Numbered from the stretch's first letter, positions 41,725 to 52,487 are shown. The stretch is DNA of 64,000 nt from Mesorhizobium sp. SCN 65-20 (GCA_001724355.1 MEEF01000002.1:19418-83417); one strand, 5' to 3'. Notes: generated by a model from the sequence alone, not told the origin. Made by a program: numbers and translations.

Positions 41725-42429
41725 ATGCGCAACGCGTCGAGGCCGAGAATTCTGGTCGTGCTGCATCAGGAGCTTTCCAGCCCGGGCCGCGTCGGGCATG
41801 TGCTGATCGAGAACGGCTTCGACCTAGACATCCGTCGGCCGCCGCTCGGAGATCCGCTGCCCCCGACGCTTGCCGAACATGCCGGCGCCGTCATCTTCGG
41901 CGGCCCGATGAGCGCCAACGACCAGGACGAATTCGTTCGCCGCGAGACCGACTGGCTCTCCGTGCCGCTCAAGGAAAACCGGCCGTTCCTCGGCATCTGC
42001 CTCGGTGCCCAGATGCTGGTCAATCATCTCGGCGGGAAGGTGGAAGGTCATGGCGACGGCCTGGTCGAGATCGGCTGGTATCCGATCAAGGCGACCGAGG
42101 AAGGCCGCAAGCTGCTGCACTGGCCCGAGATGGTCTACCAGTTCCACCGCGAGGGCTTTTCCCTGCCCAGCGACGCTGTCCTCCTGGCCTCATCCGAGAC
42201 GTATTCGAATCAGGCATTCCGCTACGGCCAGAATGCGTGGGGCATACAGTTCCATGCCGAACTCACCCGCATGATGATGCAGCGCTGGGTGGTGCGGGGG
42301 GCCGAGCGTTTTGTCCTGCCGGGCGCGCAACCCGGCCGCGACCATCTCGGCGGCCGGCTGATCTGGGACATGCATCTCAAGCGCTGGCTCGACCAGTTCC
42401 TGATCATGATCTTCGGCAAGCCGCGCTGA
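41725..42429 (+). CDS. Class I glutamine amidotransferase
   Basis: FLGICLGAQMLVNHLGG nucleophile elbow; WGIQFHAELT. Confidence 0.9.
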   Translation: MRNASRPRILVVLHQELSSPGRVGHVLIENGFDLDIRRPPLGDPLPPTLAEHAGAVIFGGPMSANDQDEFVRRETDWLSVPLKENRPFLGICLGAQMLVNHLGGKVEGHGDGLVEIGWYPIKATEEGRKLLHWPEMVYQFHREGFSLPSDAVLLASSETYSNQAFRYGQNAWGIQFHAELTRMMMQRWVVRGAERFVLPGAQPGRDHLGGRLIWDMHLKRWLDQFLIMIFGKPR

Positions 42430-42442
42430 ACCCGGAGGCTTG

Positions 42443-43684
42443 CTACATGCGGCGCTCCAGCCGCTTCACCCTGCGCAACTCGGGAAACGCCCACGCCCAG
42501 ATGCCGGCCACAGCCACGGCCCCCACGCCGCCGAAAACCACGGCGGGAACAGTGCCGATGAGCGCTGCCATGGTGCCGGCGCGGAATTCACCGAGTTCGT
42601 TCGATGCACCGACAAACACGCCGTTGACGGCATTGACGCGGCCGCGCACCCGGTCGGGCGTCCAGAGCTGGATCAGGGTTTCGCGGATATAGACGCTGAC
42701 CATGTCGGTTGCGCCAAGCAGCGCGAGCGCCGCGATCGACAGCCACGGCACGGTCGATATGCCGAACACGGCGGTGCACAGGCCAAACAGGGCGACGAAG
42801 ACGAACATCACCAGGCCCGCGTGGTCGCGGATCGGATGGCCGGCGAGCCAGACGGCGACGACGATCGCGCCGATGCCCGGCGCTGCGCGCAGCAGGCCGA
42901 GGCCCCACGGACCGAGCTCGAGGATGTCGCGGGCGTAGACCGGCAGGAGCGCCACCGCGCCGGAAAGCAGGACGGCGAAAAGGTCGAGCGAGATCGCTCC
43001 GAGCACCACCTTCTCGCTCCAGATGTAGCGGAAGCCGGCAAACAGCGTCTCGACACTAGGCTTTTCGGTCTCGCTGCGCTGCTCCGGCTTCGGGATGGAG
43101 AAGACCAGGATCGCCGAGGCGAGCATCAGCGCGGTTGCGACGCCATAGGCCAGCTCCGCCGACAGGCCGTAGAGCAGGCCGCCCGCAACCGGTCCCACGA
43201 TGGTTGCTGTCTGCCAGGCGGAAGAATTCCACGCCACGGCATTGGCGAAATCCTCGGCGGGCACGAGATTGGCCACCAGTGAGGCAGAGGCCGGGCCGAA
43301 GAAGGCCCGCGCGATGCCGAAGACCGCAAGCACCATGAAGATCGGCATCGGGCTGGCCAGGCCGTGGAAGGTGAGCGCCAGGAGTGCAGCCGCGCAAGCC
43401 GCTTCCATCAAGGCGGCCAAGCCCATGATGAGCCTGCGTCCGAAGCGGTCAGCCACGGCGCCGGTCACGAGGACGAGCAGCAGGGCCGGCGCGAACTGGA
43501 TGACGCCGACGAGACCCAAATCGAAGGGATCGCGGGTGAGGTCGTAGATTTGCCAGCCGACACCGACCGAAACGATCTGCGTCGAGAAGGTCGCCAGGAA
43601 TCGCGCAGCCCAGAAGCGCAGGAAGGCGCTGTGGCTGAAGGCGGCGAAGCGCCGGTCGGGCGCGCTGGCGGGATCTGCGGTCAT
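42443..43684 (-). CDS. MFS transporter (EntS-like)
   Basis: RFWAARFLATFSTQIVSVGVGWQIYDLTRDPFDLGLVG...; about 12 TM segments. Confidence 0.92.
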   Translation of the reverse strand: MTADPASAPDRRFAAFSHSAFLRFWAARFLATFSTQIVSVGVGWQIYDLTRDPFDLGLVGVIQFAPALLLVLVTGAVADRFGRRLIMGLAALMEAACAAALLALTFHGLASPMPIFMVLAVFGIARAFFGPASASLVANLVPAEDFANAVAWNSSAWQTATIVGPVAGGLLYGLSAELAYGVATALMLASAILVFSIPKPEQRSETEKPSVETLFAGFRYIWSEKVVLGAISLDLFAVLLSGAVALLPVYARDILELGPWGLGLLRAAPGIGAIVVAVWLAGHPIRDHAGLVMFVFVALFGLCTAVFGISTVPWLSIAALALLGATDMVSVYIRETLIQLWTPDRVRGRVNAVNGVFVGASNELGEFRAGTMAALIGTVPAVVFGGVGAVAVAGIWAWAFPELRRVKRLERRM

Positions 43685-43868
43685 GGTTCTGGTCTGCAGC
43701 TGTCACGGCGCCGGGCACGTTCCGGCGCCCCTGCGTTTACCGCAGTTTCTGTTGCGCCGGGCACATTTCTGCGTCTGGAACAAAGCTTTGGCGCGCCATG
43801 GACGGAAGAATGCCGAGGCGGCCAAGTGCTGCACATCCAGGCCGCGCCGCCGGTCCTCGCAAGTGCTG

Positions 43869-44294
43869 CTACTTCACGAAGATCGTTACCGCTCCGTCGG
43901 GCGCGATGCTGGCAGCGACGACGTCTGAGGTATCGATCGATTCCTGATCGATCTTCGCCTTCAGGGCGCTGTTGGCCATGATCGCGGCCTGCAGGCCGGT
44001 AATGTCGGCCTGGTTGTCGGCGACGGCCTTTTCGAGCGCAGGCAGGTTCTCCGCTCCGGCAAGGTCGGAGACATTGACGATGTCGATCCTGTTGACCGTG
44101 GTGAGTGCCTGGATGGCCGTCGCGTTGCTGTTGGTCGCCTGGATCGAGGACATGACCGTTTCGAGGTCGGCCTTTGCGCCCGTGCTCGCTGTCGTGCCGG
44201 TGTCGAGCTGCGCAGGTTGCTTGGCTGCGTCCTCGGCGAATGCCGGCGCTGCGAGTGCGGCGAGCAACGATGCGATGACAAGAGCGTGTTTCAT
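43869..44294 (-). CDS. Hypothetical secreted protein
   Basis: MKHALVIASLLAALAAPAFAED signal peptide; intact frame. Confidence 0.75.
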   Translation of the reverse strand: MKHALVIASLLAALAAPAFAEDAAKQPAQLDTGTTASTGAKADLETVMSSIQATNSNATAIQALTTVNRIDIVNVSDLAGAENLPALEKAVADNQADITGLQAAIMANSALKAKIDQESIDTSDVVAASIAPDGAVTIFVK

Positions 44295-44513
44295 CCCGGG
44301 TGATCCCTTTCGGTTTGAGTTGCCGCCCTCCATGCCCCGTTAACCGACAGCCACGGCCTGGGTTCCGGTCGAACTGACGCTGCCAGGAAAAACGCTTGTC
44401 CGCATGTTACCTGCCCGCGATGCCTGAGCCCTTGAAACAAGAGGGATGGTGCGTGCGGTGCGGCCGAAAGTATGTTGCATTGCAACAGAGTTTGAATTGT
44501 CGCTCCGGAGCCG

Positions 44514-46529
44514 GTGACCGATGTTGCCGGCATGCACAACGCCGAAGATGTGACCAAATCTGCTTCGACGTCCTTCCGTCCCGACATCGAAGGCCTGCGC
44601 GCCATCGCGGTGGGCGGGGTGATCGCCTTTCACTTCGGCATGTCGGATCTGCCGGGCGGTTTCATCGGCGTCGATATCTTCTTTGTGATTTCAGGCTTCC
44701 TGATCACCAGGCACCTGATGCAGGAGATGGGCCGGAGCGGAACGGTCGACCTCTGGCGATTCTACGGGCGCCGCGCGCGTCGGCTGTTGCCGGCGTCGCT
44801 GCTGGTGATCCTCGCCACCTTGCTGGCCGGCTATTTCATCCTCGCGCCGTCGGAGCAGCAGCTCTATGCCAAGGGGGCGCTGTTCGCCTCGAGCTACGTC
44901 ATAAATCTGTGGCTGCTCAGGTGGTCGTTCGACTATTTCGCAGCCGATACGGCGAGCAATCCCTTCCTGCATTTCTGGTCGCTTTCGGTCGAGGAGCAGT
45001 TCTACCTGCTCTGGCCGGCCTTGTTGCTTTTGGTCGCGCGCTTGCGTCCCGGCCCGCGCGGAGTGGCGATTTTCCTCGCCGTGATCGCCGCCGTGTCCTT
45101 CGCCGCCAGCGCTTGGATGACGGCCGTTTCGCAGCCATGGGCCTTCTACTTCTCGCCATTGCGGGCATGGGAATTTGCCGTCGGCGGGCTTGCTTCGCTG
45201 GCCTTGGCCGAGCGCTGGGCGGCCAGCTTCCGGCTCGCCCCGGGCATGGGCTGGGCGGGGCTGGCATTGATTGGCGTGGCCTATCTGACGGTCTCCGAGA
45301 CGGACCCGTTCCCCGGGGTGATCGCGCTTCTGCCGGTCGCCGGGACCGCGATGCTGCTGCTTTCGGGGGCTCGCCGCAGCGCGGTTGCACCGGCCGCCCT
45401 GCTTTCGCTTTCGCCGTTCCAATGGGTCGGCAAGCTGTCCTATTCGCTCTATCTCTGGCACTGGCCGGTCATCGTGTTCGCCACGATCCTGGTTCCGGAC
45501 CTTTCGCTGGCTGGCCGGCTCGCCTGCCTCGCCGCGACGTTCGGGCTGTCATTGCTCAGCTACCACCTCGTCGAAAACCCGGTCCGCCTGAATGGCTGGC
45601 TCACGGCACAGTCCGTCCGGTCGCTCGGGCTTGCAGCACTGCTCACATCGCTTGGCGTGACGCTGTCCTACGGAACCTCGAAACTCGCCGCACGGCAGAT
45701 CGATCCGGACCAGCGTGTCATCGTCCAGAGCGCGGCGCGCAGTTCGTCGGCTCGCGAACTCGATTCCGACTGCGTGCTGGACCGGGAGGAGGTGGCTCCG
45801 CGCCCTTGCGTGCTCGGTGCGACCGGGGCCGACCGGACGATCGTCCTGTTCGGCGATTCGCACGCCGACCATTGGTCGACGCCTTTGGCTCAAATCGCCA
45901 GGGAGCGCGGCTGGAAACTCGTCACCTACATGAAATCATCCTGTCCGGCGGCGCGCGTCGAGACGTGGAACGCGGTGATGGCCAAGGCATATGACGAGTG
46001 CGACAGCTGGAGACAGCAGGCCCTAAGCGAGATTGCCGCGCTGAAGCCGGAGCTCGTCGTGGTGTCGCAGTATTCCTACAGCTATGTCGAGAACCGGGTG
46101 AACGACACCCTCGAGCATCTCGTCGGCCGCCGCATCTGGGCGGATGGGTTGCGGTCGTCGGTCGAGGCGCTGCGCAGGACAGGCGCCGAGGTGGTGCTGC
46201 TCAGGGACGTGCCGGTGCACAAGGCCTATCTCGACAAATGCGTCGCCCGGGCACTGTGGCAGGACCGCAGCCCATCGGTCTGCGACACGCCGCGGGCAGA
46301 GGCAGTCGATGAGCAGGTCTTCGAGACGGAGCAGGCGGCAGTCGCCGGCATGCCAGGGGTTCGCTACGCCGACCTCACCGACCTGTTCTGCGACGCCACG
46401 AACTGTCCGGCGATGATCGGCGGCAAGCTGACGTTCCGGGACCGCCATCACATCGCGACGCCCTATGCGGCGACGCTGGCCGCACCGCTGCAACGCGCGA
46501 TCTTCGGCGACCAGGTCGCGGCGCGGTGA
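44514..46529 (+). CDS. OafA/YrhL-type acyltransferase with C-terminal SGNH domain
   Basis: FRPDIEGLRAIAVGGVIAFHFG...GGFIGVDIFFVISGFLIT; C-terminal IVLFGDSHADHWSTPL. Confidence 0.93.
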   Translation: MTDVAGMHNAEDVTKSASTSFRPDIEGLRAIAVGGVIAFHFGMSDLPGGFIGVDIFFVISGFLITRHLMQEMGRSGTVDLWRFYGRRARRLLPASLLVILATLLAGYFILAPSEQQLYAKGALFASSYVINLWLLRWSFDYFAADTASNPFLHFWSLSVEEQFYLLWPALLLLVARLRPGPRGVAIFLAVIAAVSFAASAWMTAVSQPWAFYFSPLRAWEFAVGGLASLALAERWAASFRLAPGMGWAGLALIGVAYLTVSETDPFPGVIALLPVAGTAMLLLSGARRSAVAPAALLSLSPFQWVGKLSYSLYLWHWPVIVFATILVPDLSLAGRLACLAATFGLSLLSYHLVENPVRLNGWLTAQSVRSLGLAALLTSLGVTLSYGTSKLAARQIDPDQRVIVQSAARSSSARELDSDCVLDREEVAPRPCVLGATGADRTIVLFGDSHADHWSTPLAQIARERGWKLVTYMKSSCPAARVETWNAVMAKAYDECDSWRQQALSEIAALKPELVVVSQYSYSYVENRVNDTLEHLVGRRIWADGLRSSVEALRRTGAEVVLLRDVPVHKAYLDKCVARALWQDRSPSVCDTPRAEAVDEQVFETEQAAVAGMPGVRYADLTDLFCDATNCPAMIGGKLTFRDRHHIATPYAATLAAPLQRAIFGDQVAAR

Positions 46530-46539
46530 GCAAGGGCGG

Positions 46540-47826
46540 CTAGATCTGGATGCCGGTCGTCGACAGGCCGCGCGTGATGGAGCCGGACGTCGGCAGAAGG
46601 GGAATCAGGCAGGCCTGCAGCGCGTGGTAGATGTCCGGCTTGCCATAGAACGGTCCGGCATTCGGCTTCAGGCCGTCATCCAGTTGGGCGTGCCAGCCGC
46701 CGTGGCGACGGTCGATGAAGCGGGCCGCCGAGAAATTCCAGATGCGGCGGTACCAGTCCTCGTAGATTTCGCTACCGTCGATGGCGTTGAGGAAGGCCGA
46801 GGCGCCGATGGCCTCGCAGCAGGGCCACCAGTAGCGGTCGCGGATGCGGGCCGAGCCGTCCCATTCGAGCGTGTAGTAGAAGCCGCCCTTGGCCTTGTCC
46901 CAGCCGTCCGCCGCGGCCTGGCCGAACAGATTCCTGGCGGCATCGGGCAGCCAGTCGCGCTTGCGGCCGCCCAGTTCCCAAAGCTGCAAGAGCAGCCTGG
47001 CCCACTCGAGCGAGTGGCCGGGCGTGGTGCCGTAGGGCCGGAACATCGGATCGCCGGAATAGTCCTTGTCGAGCTTCCAGTCGGCGGTGAAATGCTCCGG
47101 CAGGCGCCACCCCGCGGCGGCAGAGTGGCGACGGATGATGAGGTCCGCGATGCGCTCGGCCATGCCCAGATAGGTTGAATCGCCGGTTGCCTCGAAGGCG
47201 GCCATGAGCGCCTCGGTCAGATGCATGTTGGAATTCTGGCCGCGATAGCCGTCGAAGGATCTCCAGTCGCGGGTGAACTCCTCGGCGACCGCGCCGTGCT
47301 TTTCTTCCCAGAACCTCTCCGACAATACGGTCGAGATGTCGGTCAGCAGCCGGTCGGCGTCGGGATGTCCGGCGACCTTGGCGCTCGATGCGGCAAGCAG
47401 CACGAAGGCATGGCCGTAGGCCTGCTTGGTGTCGTTCGTCGGGCCCTCGTAACCCACGCCCCAGAAATAGCCTCCGTTGGCCTGGTCGCGATGGCCGCTC
47501 CAGAGGAAGTCCATGCCGTGATCGACGAGCGCGTCAGCGCCCGGGCGGCCCATAAGGTGGGCGATGGCGAAGCAATGGACCATGCGCGTGGTGACGTGGA
47601 TCTGCCGGCCGGCATGCTTGCCGGGCACCGCGCCCGGGGCGAGCGGCCGGCCGTGGTCGTCCAACTCGTAGAAGCCGCCAAGAGGGTTGATGCTCTCGCG
47701 CTCGAAGAAGGCGAACAAGGCCTCCGCCTGCTGGAGCAGCCAAAGGCGATGGCTCTTCAGCGTGGTCCACCGGGCCGAGCCGGTACTGAGTTCCAATGAG
47801 GTCACGACATCCTCCCTGCTCGGCAC
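46540..47826 (-). CDS. AGE family epimerase/isomerase
   Basis: GGFYELDDHGRP...VHCFAIAHLMGRPG...PGHSLEWARLLLQLWELG. Confidence 0.92.
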   Translation of the reverse strand: MPSREDVVTSLELSTGSARWTTLKSHRLWLLQQAEALFAFFERESINPLGGFYELDDHGRPLAPGAVPGKHAGRQIHVTTRMVHCFAIAHLMGRPGADALVDHGMDFLWSGHRDQANGGYFWGVGYEGPTNDTKQAYGHAFVLLAASSAKVAGHPDADRLLTDISTVLSERFWEEKHGAVAEEFTRDWRSFDGYRGQNSNMHLTEALMAAFEATGDSTYLGMAERIADLIIRRHSAAAGWRLPEHFTADWKLDKDYSGDPMFRPYGTTPGHSLEWARLLLQLWELGGRKRDWLPDAARNLFGQAAADGWDKAKGGFYYTLEWDGSARIRDRYWWPCCEAIGASAFLNAIDGSEIYEDWYRRIWNFSAARFIDRRHGGWHAQLDDGLKPNAGPFYGKPDIYHALQACLIPLLPTSGSITRGLSTTGIQI

Positions 47827-48377
47827 CGCAATGCCCTGGCTGACAATGGAACTATTACGTTCCCGGCCGCCCGCTCAACAGGAAAACGCTCATGGGGTGC
47901 GTTTGTGCTGCCTGTTGCGGGCACGCAGCCGATCGGCGGTTTCCCTATGACACAGGCCAGCGAACCATGTTGTCCAAGGTCGCAGCGGGCAAGAAACTCC
48001 ACCTTCGGAGGCGCCGAGGGCAATCCGTCGCCACCGAAGCAGCCGAAAGCGGTAGCAGGAGGGTACCGCGATATCCCTTTGCGCCGGTTCTTATGTTGCG
48101 GCGCGACGGCTATCGTTCCGGCGCAACACCCTCTCGGAGCGCGAAATCAGGCGTCTCCGGACGAAGCATTTTGCGACTGCGGTAGTCATTCGAACTCCAG
48201 GCGTGCGCAATGAGGGCAGTTTCCGCATACGGAGCCCTTGGGCTGGTGGCTTTGGCTGCCAGTATGCTCTGCATGTACATTTGGCGCAGCAATTCTGTGC
48301 CCCGCCTCGGCGTAAGGGGGGTATGGGGCACGGTTACCGCCTTGCCCGCCCTGTGCATGCGCGGAGCGACGGATTTC

Positions 48378-49454
48378 ATGCGGCCGACGTCCAGCCGGCT
48401 TGGAAATGAGTATGAGCTGACCGCAAGGCAGCTAGCCGCCTCGAGTGACAGGCTGTTCTGGAACAACATCCAGGTCCTGCGTCTGATCGCGGCCTACGGC
48501 ATCGTCTACGTCCACCTCGAGCTTATATTCGCCGCGCTCGACTTCGGGACGGGCGTGGTCGAGATCCTGCGCTTCGGGACGGATCTGTTTCTCGTGGTGT
48601 CCGGGTTCCTCGCGGCACACGTGCTGGCGCAGTCAGGCAAGACGGCGGGCGTCTTTCTCCGCGACCGGGCGATCCGCATCCTGCCGCTTTACTGGCTGTT
48701 CACGCTGCTCGCCTTCTTCACCAAGAACGTGGCCACGAGCTATGGTGCGCCGACCATGCGCGAGCTGGGAATGTCGCTGGTGTTCATTCCCTACGGCCCG
48801 TATCCAATCCTGCACCCCACCTGGTCCCTCGTCGTCATCGTCGAGTTCAGCCTGATCATCGCCGCCTTCCAGACTGTAAGCGCCAGGCACGGCGTGTATC
48901 TGGCTTCGATCTTCGTGGTGCTTCTGGTGTTTTTCGGACAGGCTTTCCCTTCCGACAATCCCGCCTTCGTCGCCTACACCAACCCGATCCTGATCGATTT
49001 CGCCTTCGGTGTGCTCATCTACAAGCTGATCTCGGTTCGTGCGGCCGCACTGTTGCCGGGGCGACAGGGCCTCGCCGTCGGGGCTGTGATCATCGTGGTG
49101 AGCGCCGCAGCCGTGCTGGCACGGCCCTTCCTGTGGCCGGACGTGCCGCGGCTCGCGGCACTGGGCGTGCCGGCATCGGGACTTCTGCTGGGCACCATCT
49201 TCCTCGAGAAGGCCGGTTATCTGGTGCGGTCGGTGCCGGTGAATTTCGTCGCGAGATCGACCTATGCGATCTATCTGTGCCATCAGTTCGTCAACGGCGC
49301 GTCCGAAAAGGTCGTCGCCCTTCAGCCCTCTTCGCGAGGCCTTCCGATCCTCGCCCTGGTCGTGATCCCGTTCATCGTCACGGTGGTTGCCGTGTTGGTC
49401 TTCGCCTATGTCGAGGCGCCGATGACGCGGTTCCTGAAGGAGCGGATCAGCTGA
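48378..49454 (+). CDS. Acyltransferase-3 family membrane protein
   Basis: NNIQVLRLIAAYGIVYVHLELIF...RFGTDLFLVVSGFLAAHVL; start codon uncertain. Confidence 0.88.
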   Translation: MRPTSSRLGNEYELTARQLAASSDRLFWNNIQVLRLIAAYGIVYVHLELIFAALDFGTGVVEILRFGTDLFLVVSGFLAAHVLAQSGKTAGVFLRDRAIRILPLYWLFTLLAFFTKNVATSYGAPTMRELGMSLVFIPYGPYPILHPTWSLVVIVEFSLIIAAFQTVSARHGVYLASIFVVLLVFFGQAFPSDNPAFVAYTNPILIDFAFGVLIYKLISVRAAALLPGRQGLAVGAVIIVVSAAAVLARPFLWPDVPRLAALGVPASGLLLGTIFLEKAGYLVRSVPVNFVARSTYAIYLCHQFVNGASEKVVALQPSSRGLPILALVVIPFIVTVVAVLVFAYVEAPMTRFLKERIS

Positions 49455-49895
49455 TCGCCGCCTGGCGTCCGTAACCTGTTGCGATGATTTTGACCTGCAG
49501 GCGTCAACCCCAGCGAAGCGGCGCGCCGCGAGTAAGGTTGCTGCAAGTTCCGATCGTTAGCCGGTAGCAATTTGGATCATAGCGCGCTACTTCCGGGGTG
49601 AAGTCGACGCGGTGGGGAGGCGCGCTTGGGAGATCAGGCAGATTGGTCGAGATGACCGGCTCGGGACGGGTCCAATCAACAAAGCGATCGGACAGGGGCC
49701 GCACCGAGGGCCATCGCTTTACGTGAAATACAATTCGAATTCACTCAGAGATTTTTAAGAGCTTTCTTGCTTGCGGCAGGGCCGGACTCGGTCTTGTTGA
49801 GGGCTGGGCCAGGTCGCATCAGGCGACGAATAATCACTTGGCCCTCGCATTGCCGCTGGCTACGTTCCATTCGTGCTTGTTGCAAAGGAGGTTGT

Positions 49896-50630
49896 ATGCC
49901 CGCACGCTATCTGTCCCCGGCCTTTAGCGATCAGGATGTGTCTGCGCTGAGGATCGCGACGTTGGTCGGCGTGGAGGCCGAGATCTACAACGACATATGG
50001 AGTGCGGTGTTCGGCGAGTCACTGCACCCGGGCGTCAAGCTTGAAGAAATCGCGCTGAGCGAAATCTACGGGGTCAGCCGCACCGTCATCCGCAAGGTGC
50101 TGGTGATCATGGAGCAGGAAGGCGTCGTTTCGCTGCCGCACAATCGCGGTGCCTATGTCGCCCTGCCGTCGCCTCGCGACGCCCTCGAGCTGTGTGAAGC
50201 GGTGGCTGCGACCTATACCTATATCGTCGGCAAACTCGCCGACCAGCCGCAGAACATCACGCCGGCGCAACGCGAGAAGCTGGCGCTGCACGTCGCGGCC
50301 GAAAGAGAAGTGGCCGAGCTTCACACGATCCGGCGCCTGCACATGGAGCATGCCACTCTGTTGGCGCTGATCTACGGCAACCTCGTTCTTGCCGCGCAGA
50401 TCGAACGCGCGACGTCGAGGCTGGCGCTTGCCTTGGCGGCCTACCAGGGGGTGACGGGAAACGTCTCCAGCGTGGAATACACCGTGGCCCTTCACCGCTT
50501 GATCTTCGAGGGCAGGAAGGAAGAGGCCGTCCAGATGATCAGTGCCGGCATGGAGAGGGCACGCAAGTCCATGCGCTTCGGTCCGCCTGACGGCAGCGTC
50601 AATCTCAAGGCTATTCTCGGCAAGGGCTGA
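49896..50630 (+). CDS. GntR family (FadR/FCD subfamily) transcriptional regulator
   Basis: GVKLEEIALSEIYGVSRTVIRKVLVIMEQEGVVSLPHNRGAYVA plus FCD-like C-terminus. Confidence 0.92.
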   Translation: MPARYLSPAFSDQDVSALRIATLVGVEAEIYNDIWSAVFGESLHPGVKLEEIALSEIYGVSRTVIRKVLVIMEQEGVVSLPHNRGAYVALPSPRDALELCEAVAATYTYIVGKLADQPQNITPAQREKLALHVAAEREVAELHTIRRLHMEHATLLALIYGNLVLAAQIERATSRLALALAAYQGVTGNVSSVEYTVALHRLIFEGRKEEAVQMISAGMERARKSMRFGPPDGSVNLKAILGKG

Positions 50631-51416
50631 CCACCGCCGACCATTTTCAACGCGCCCAGACATCTGGCGGCGCACCATTGATACCACGGAGCGGCTCACG
50701 CCGAGCTTTGGAGGCTGCGTCGTGGGCGTAGCGTAAGTAGCCTGGTCCATCCTCTTCGACCTCCCGGTCGGATCCGCCACGGCCGCTGCCGACCTCATCT
50801 CAACTCGGTTTCCCTGTTCCGTCCGCGCCAGATGGCGCGGGCGTACCGCGCTGCGCGCAATTCCAAGCGTAACGTGATGTCTTTCACGATGCATCACGTT
50901 TGTTCGGTTGCTCGTTCCTGACTGCATCAACGAACCGCAGCAGTTCGATACGAGCCTCAGTGGCCTTTTTGCTTTTTGGACGGAGAGGCGATTCTGGCCA
51001 ATATTGCCTCTAGATTTTTGCAACTCTCAACGCATTTGCAGGGATTGTGAAATGCGTTGAGAGCCACATGACTGGAGGTCAGACCGAAATCGGTCGCTGC
51101 GTACAGAACATTTTTGCTCAAACAAGTCCAGTTCACAAACAGGTTACTACAGAAACGACCATTTGCACGCGATTGTGAGCATCATGGCCTTGCAAATCGG
51201 GCGAATCGCGGACTTGTGGCTTTTCGGGCACAGGCATCGAAGCAACTGCCGCTGCCGCCCCGCCTCTTCGGCCGTTAGCGGTTGATCCCTCAAATTTGAT
51301 GGATCATAGGCAACGCAGAAAGTGATTCATCTAGAGCGAATTCTTTCTGACGTCAGATTTTTGACGGTGAAAATCTGCAGAGCTTCCAACGGCTGTGCAT
51401 CAACTGAGGAAATGAA

Positions 51417-52487
51417 ATGAACATTAAGAGCCTTCTGCTCGGCTCCGCTGCGGCCCTGGTCGCAGTCTCCGGCGCCCGCGCAGCCGACGCAGTCGTCGTC
51501 GCCGAACCCGAGCCCATGGAATACGTCCGCGTCTGCGACGTCTACGGCGCCGGCTTCTACTACATCCCGGGCACCGAGACCTGCCTCAAGGTCGGCGGCC
51601 TCGTTCGTTACGAGATCGGCGCGGACGAGTTTGGCGGCGACGAAGGCTGGAACAAGGACGTTCTCGCTCGCCTCAAGCTCGACGCACGTTCGGAAACCGA
51701 ATACGGCACGTTCCGTCGCTACATCGAGATCGAGCACAAGATTGCCGGCGAAGGCTGGGATGCAGATCGCACCGACTTCGATCTGAAGGGCGGGTCCAAG
51801 ACCACGCTCCGTCACGCCTACTTCGAACTCGGCGGCCTGCTGGTCGGTCACACCGACACGCTGTTCGACGGCGAGCTGTCGGGTGAATTCGACGTCAGCG
51901 GCGGCGAGCGCGTCAACCAGATCCGCTACACCTTCGACGCCGGCAACGGCATCGCCGTGTCGCTCGGCCTGGAAGAAGAGTCGGACAACTACGACTACGT
52001 TCCGCTGGTCACCGGTAAGGTCGGCATCACCCAGGGCTGGGGTTCGCTGAACCTCTACGCCGGCTATGACGACGCCTACGAAGAGTTCGCGCTGAAGGCG
52101 ATCGCCAGCTTCAAGGCGACCGACGCCCTGACCGTCGAACTGCTCGCCGGCTACGAATCGGGCCCGACCTTCTTCTCGATCAACCCGGACATGAACGGCA
52201 TCAGCGGTCCGTACGTCGGCTACGCCTGGACCGCCGGCGGCTACCTGAAGTACCAGTTCAACGAGAAGCTGGCAGCCGGCTTCGGTGGCCAGTACTTCGG
52301 TGACGCGCACGACACCAACCTGGCCAGCCGGGCCGTCGCTGGAAACAACGACTGGGTCGTCGGCGGCGTCGTCGACTACAACATCGTCGAGAACCTCGAC
52401 GCCATGCTCGCGGTCAACTACTACGACGGCGACAGCTTCGAGGACGGCGGCTTCGCCGGCTTCCTGCGCCTGGACGCTTCGTTCTAA
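51417..52487 (+). CDS. Rhizobial-type porin (Omp2/RopA-like)
   Basis: MNIKSLLLGSAAALVAVSGARAADAVVVAEPEPMEYVRVCDVYGAGFYYIPGTETCLKVGGLVRYEI; terminal Phe. Confidence 0.95.
   Translation: MNIKSLLLGSAAALVAVSGARAADAVVVAEPEPMEYVRVCDVYGAGFYYIPGTETCLKVGGLVRYEIGADEFGGDEGWNKDVLARLKLDARSETEYGTFRRYIEIEHKIAGEGWDADRTDFDLKGGSKTTLRHAYFELGGLLVGHTDTLFDGELSGEFDVSGGERVNQIRYTFDAGNGIAVSLGLEEESDNYDYVPLVTGKVGITQGWGSLNLYAGYDDAYEEFALKAIASFKATDALTVELLAGYESGPTFFSINPDMNGISGPYVGYAWTAGGYLKYQFNEKLAAGFGGQYFGDAHDTNLASRAVAGNNDWVVGGVVDYNIVENLDAMLAVNYYDGDSFEDGGFAGFLRLDASF

Noticed and set aside
48210-48377. Longer start for the second acyltransferase (MRAVSAYGALGLVALAASMLCMYIW...)
   Set aside because: The extension does not resemble the usual acyltransferase-3 N-terminus; the start was left at 48378 with stated uncertainty.
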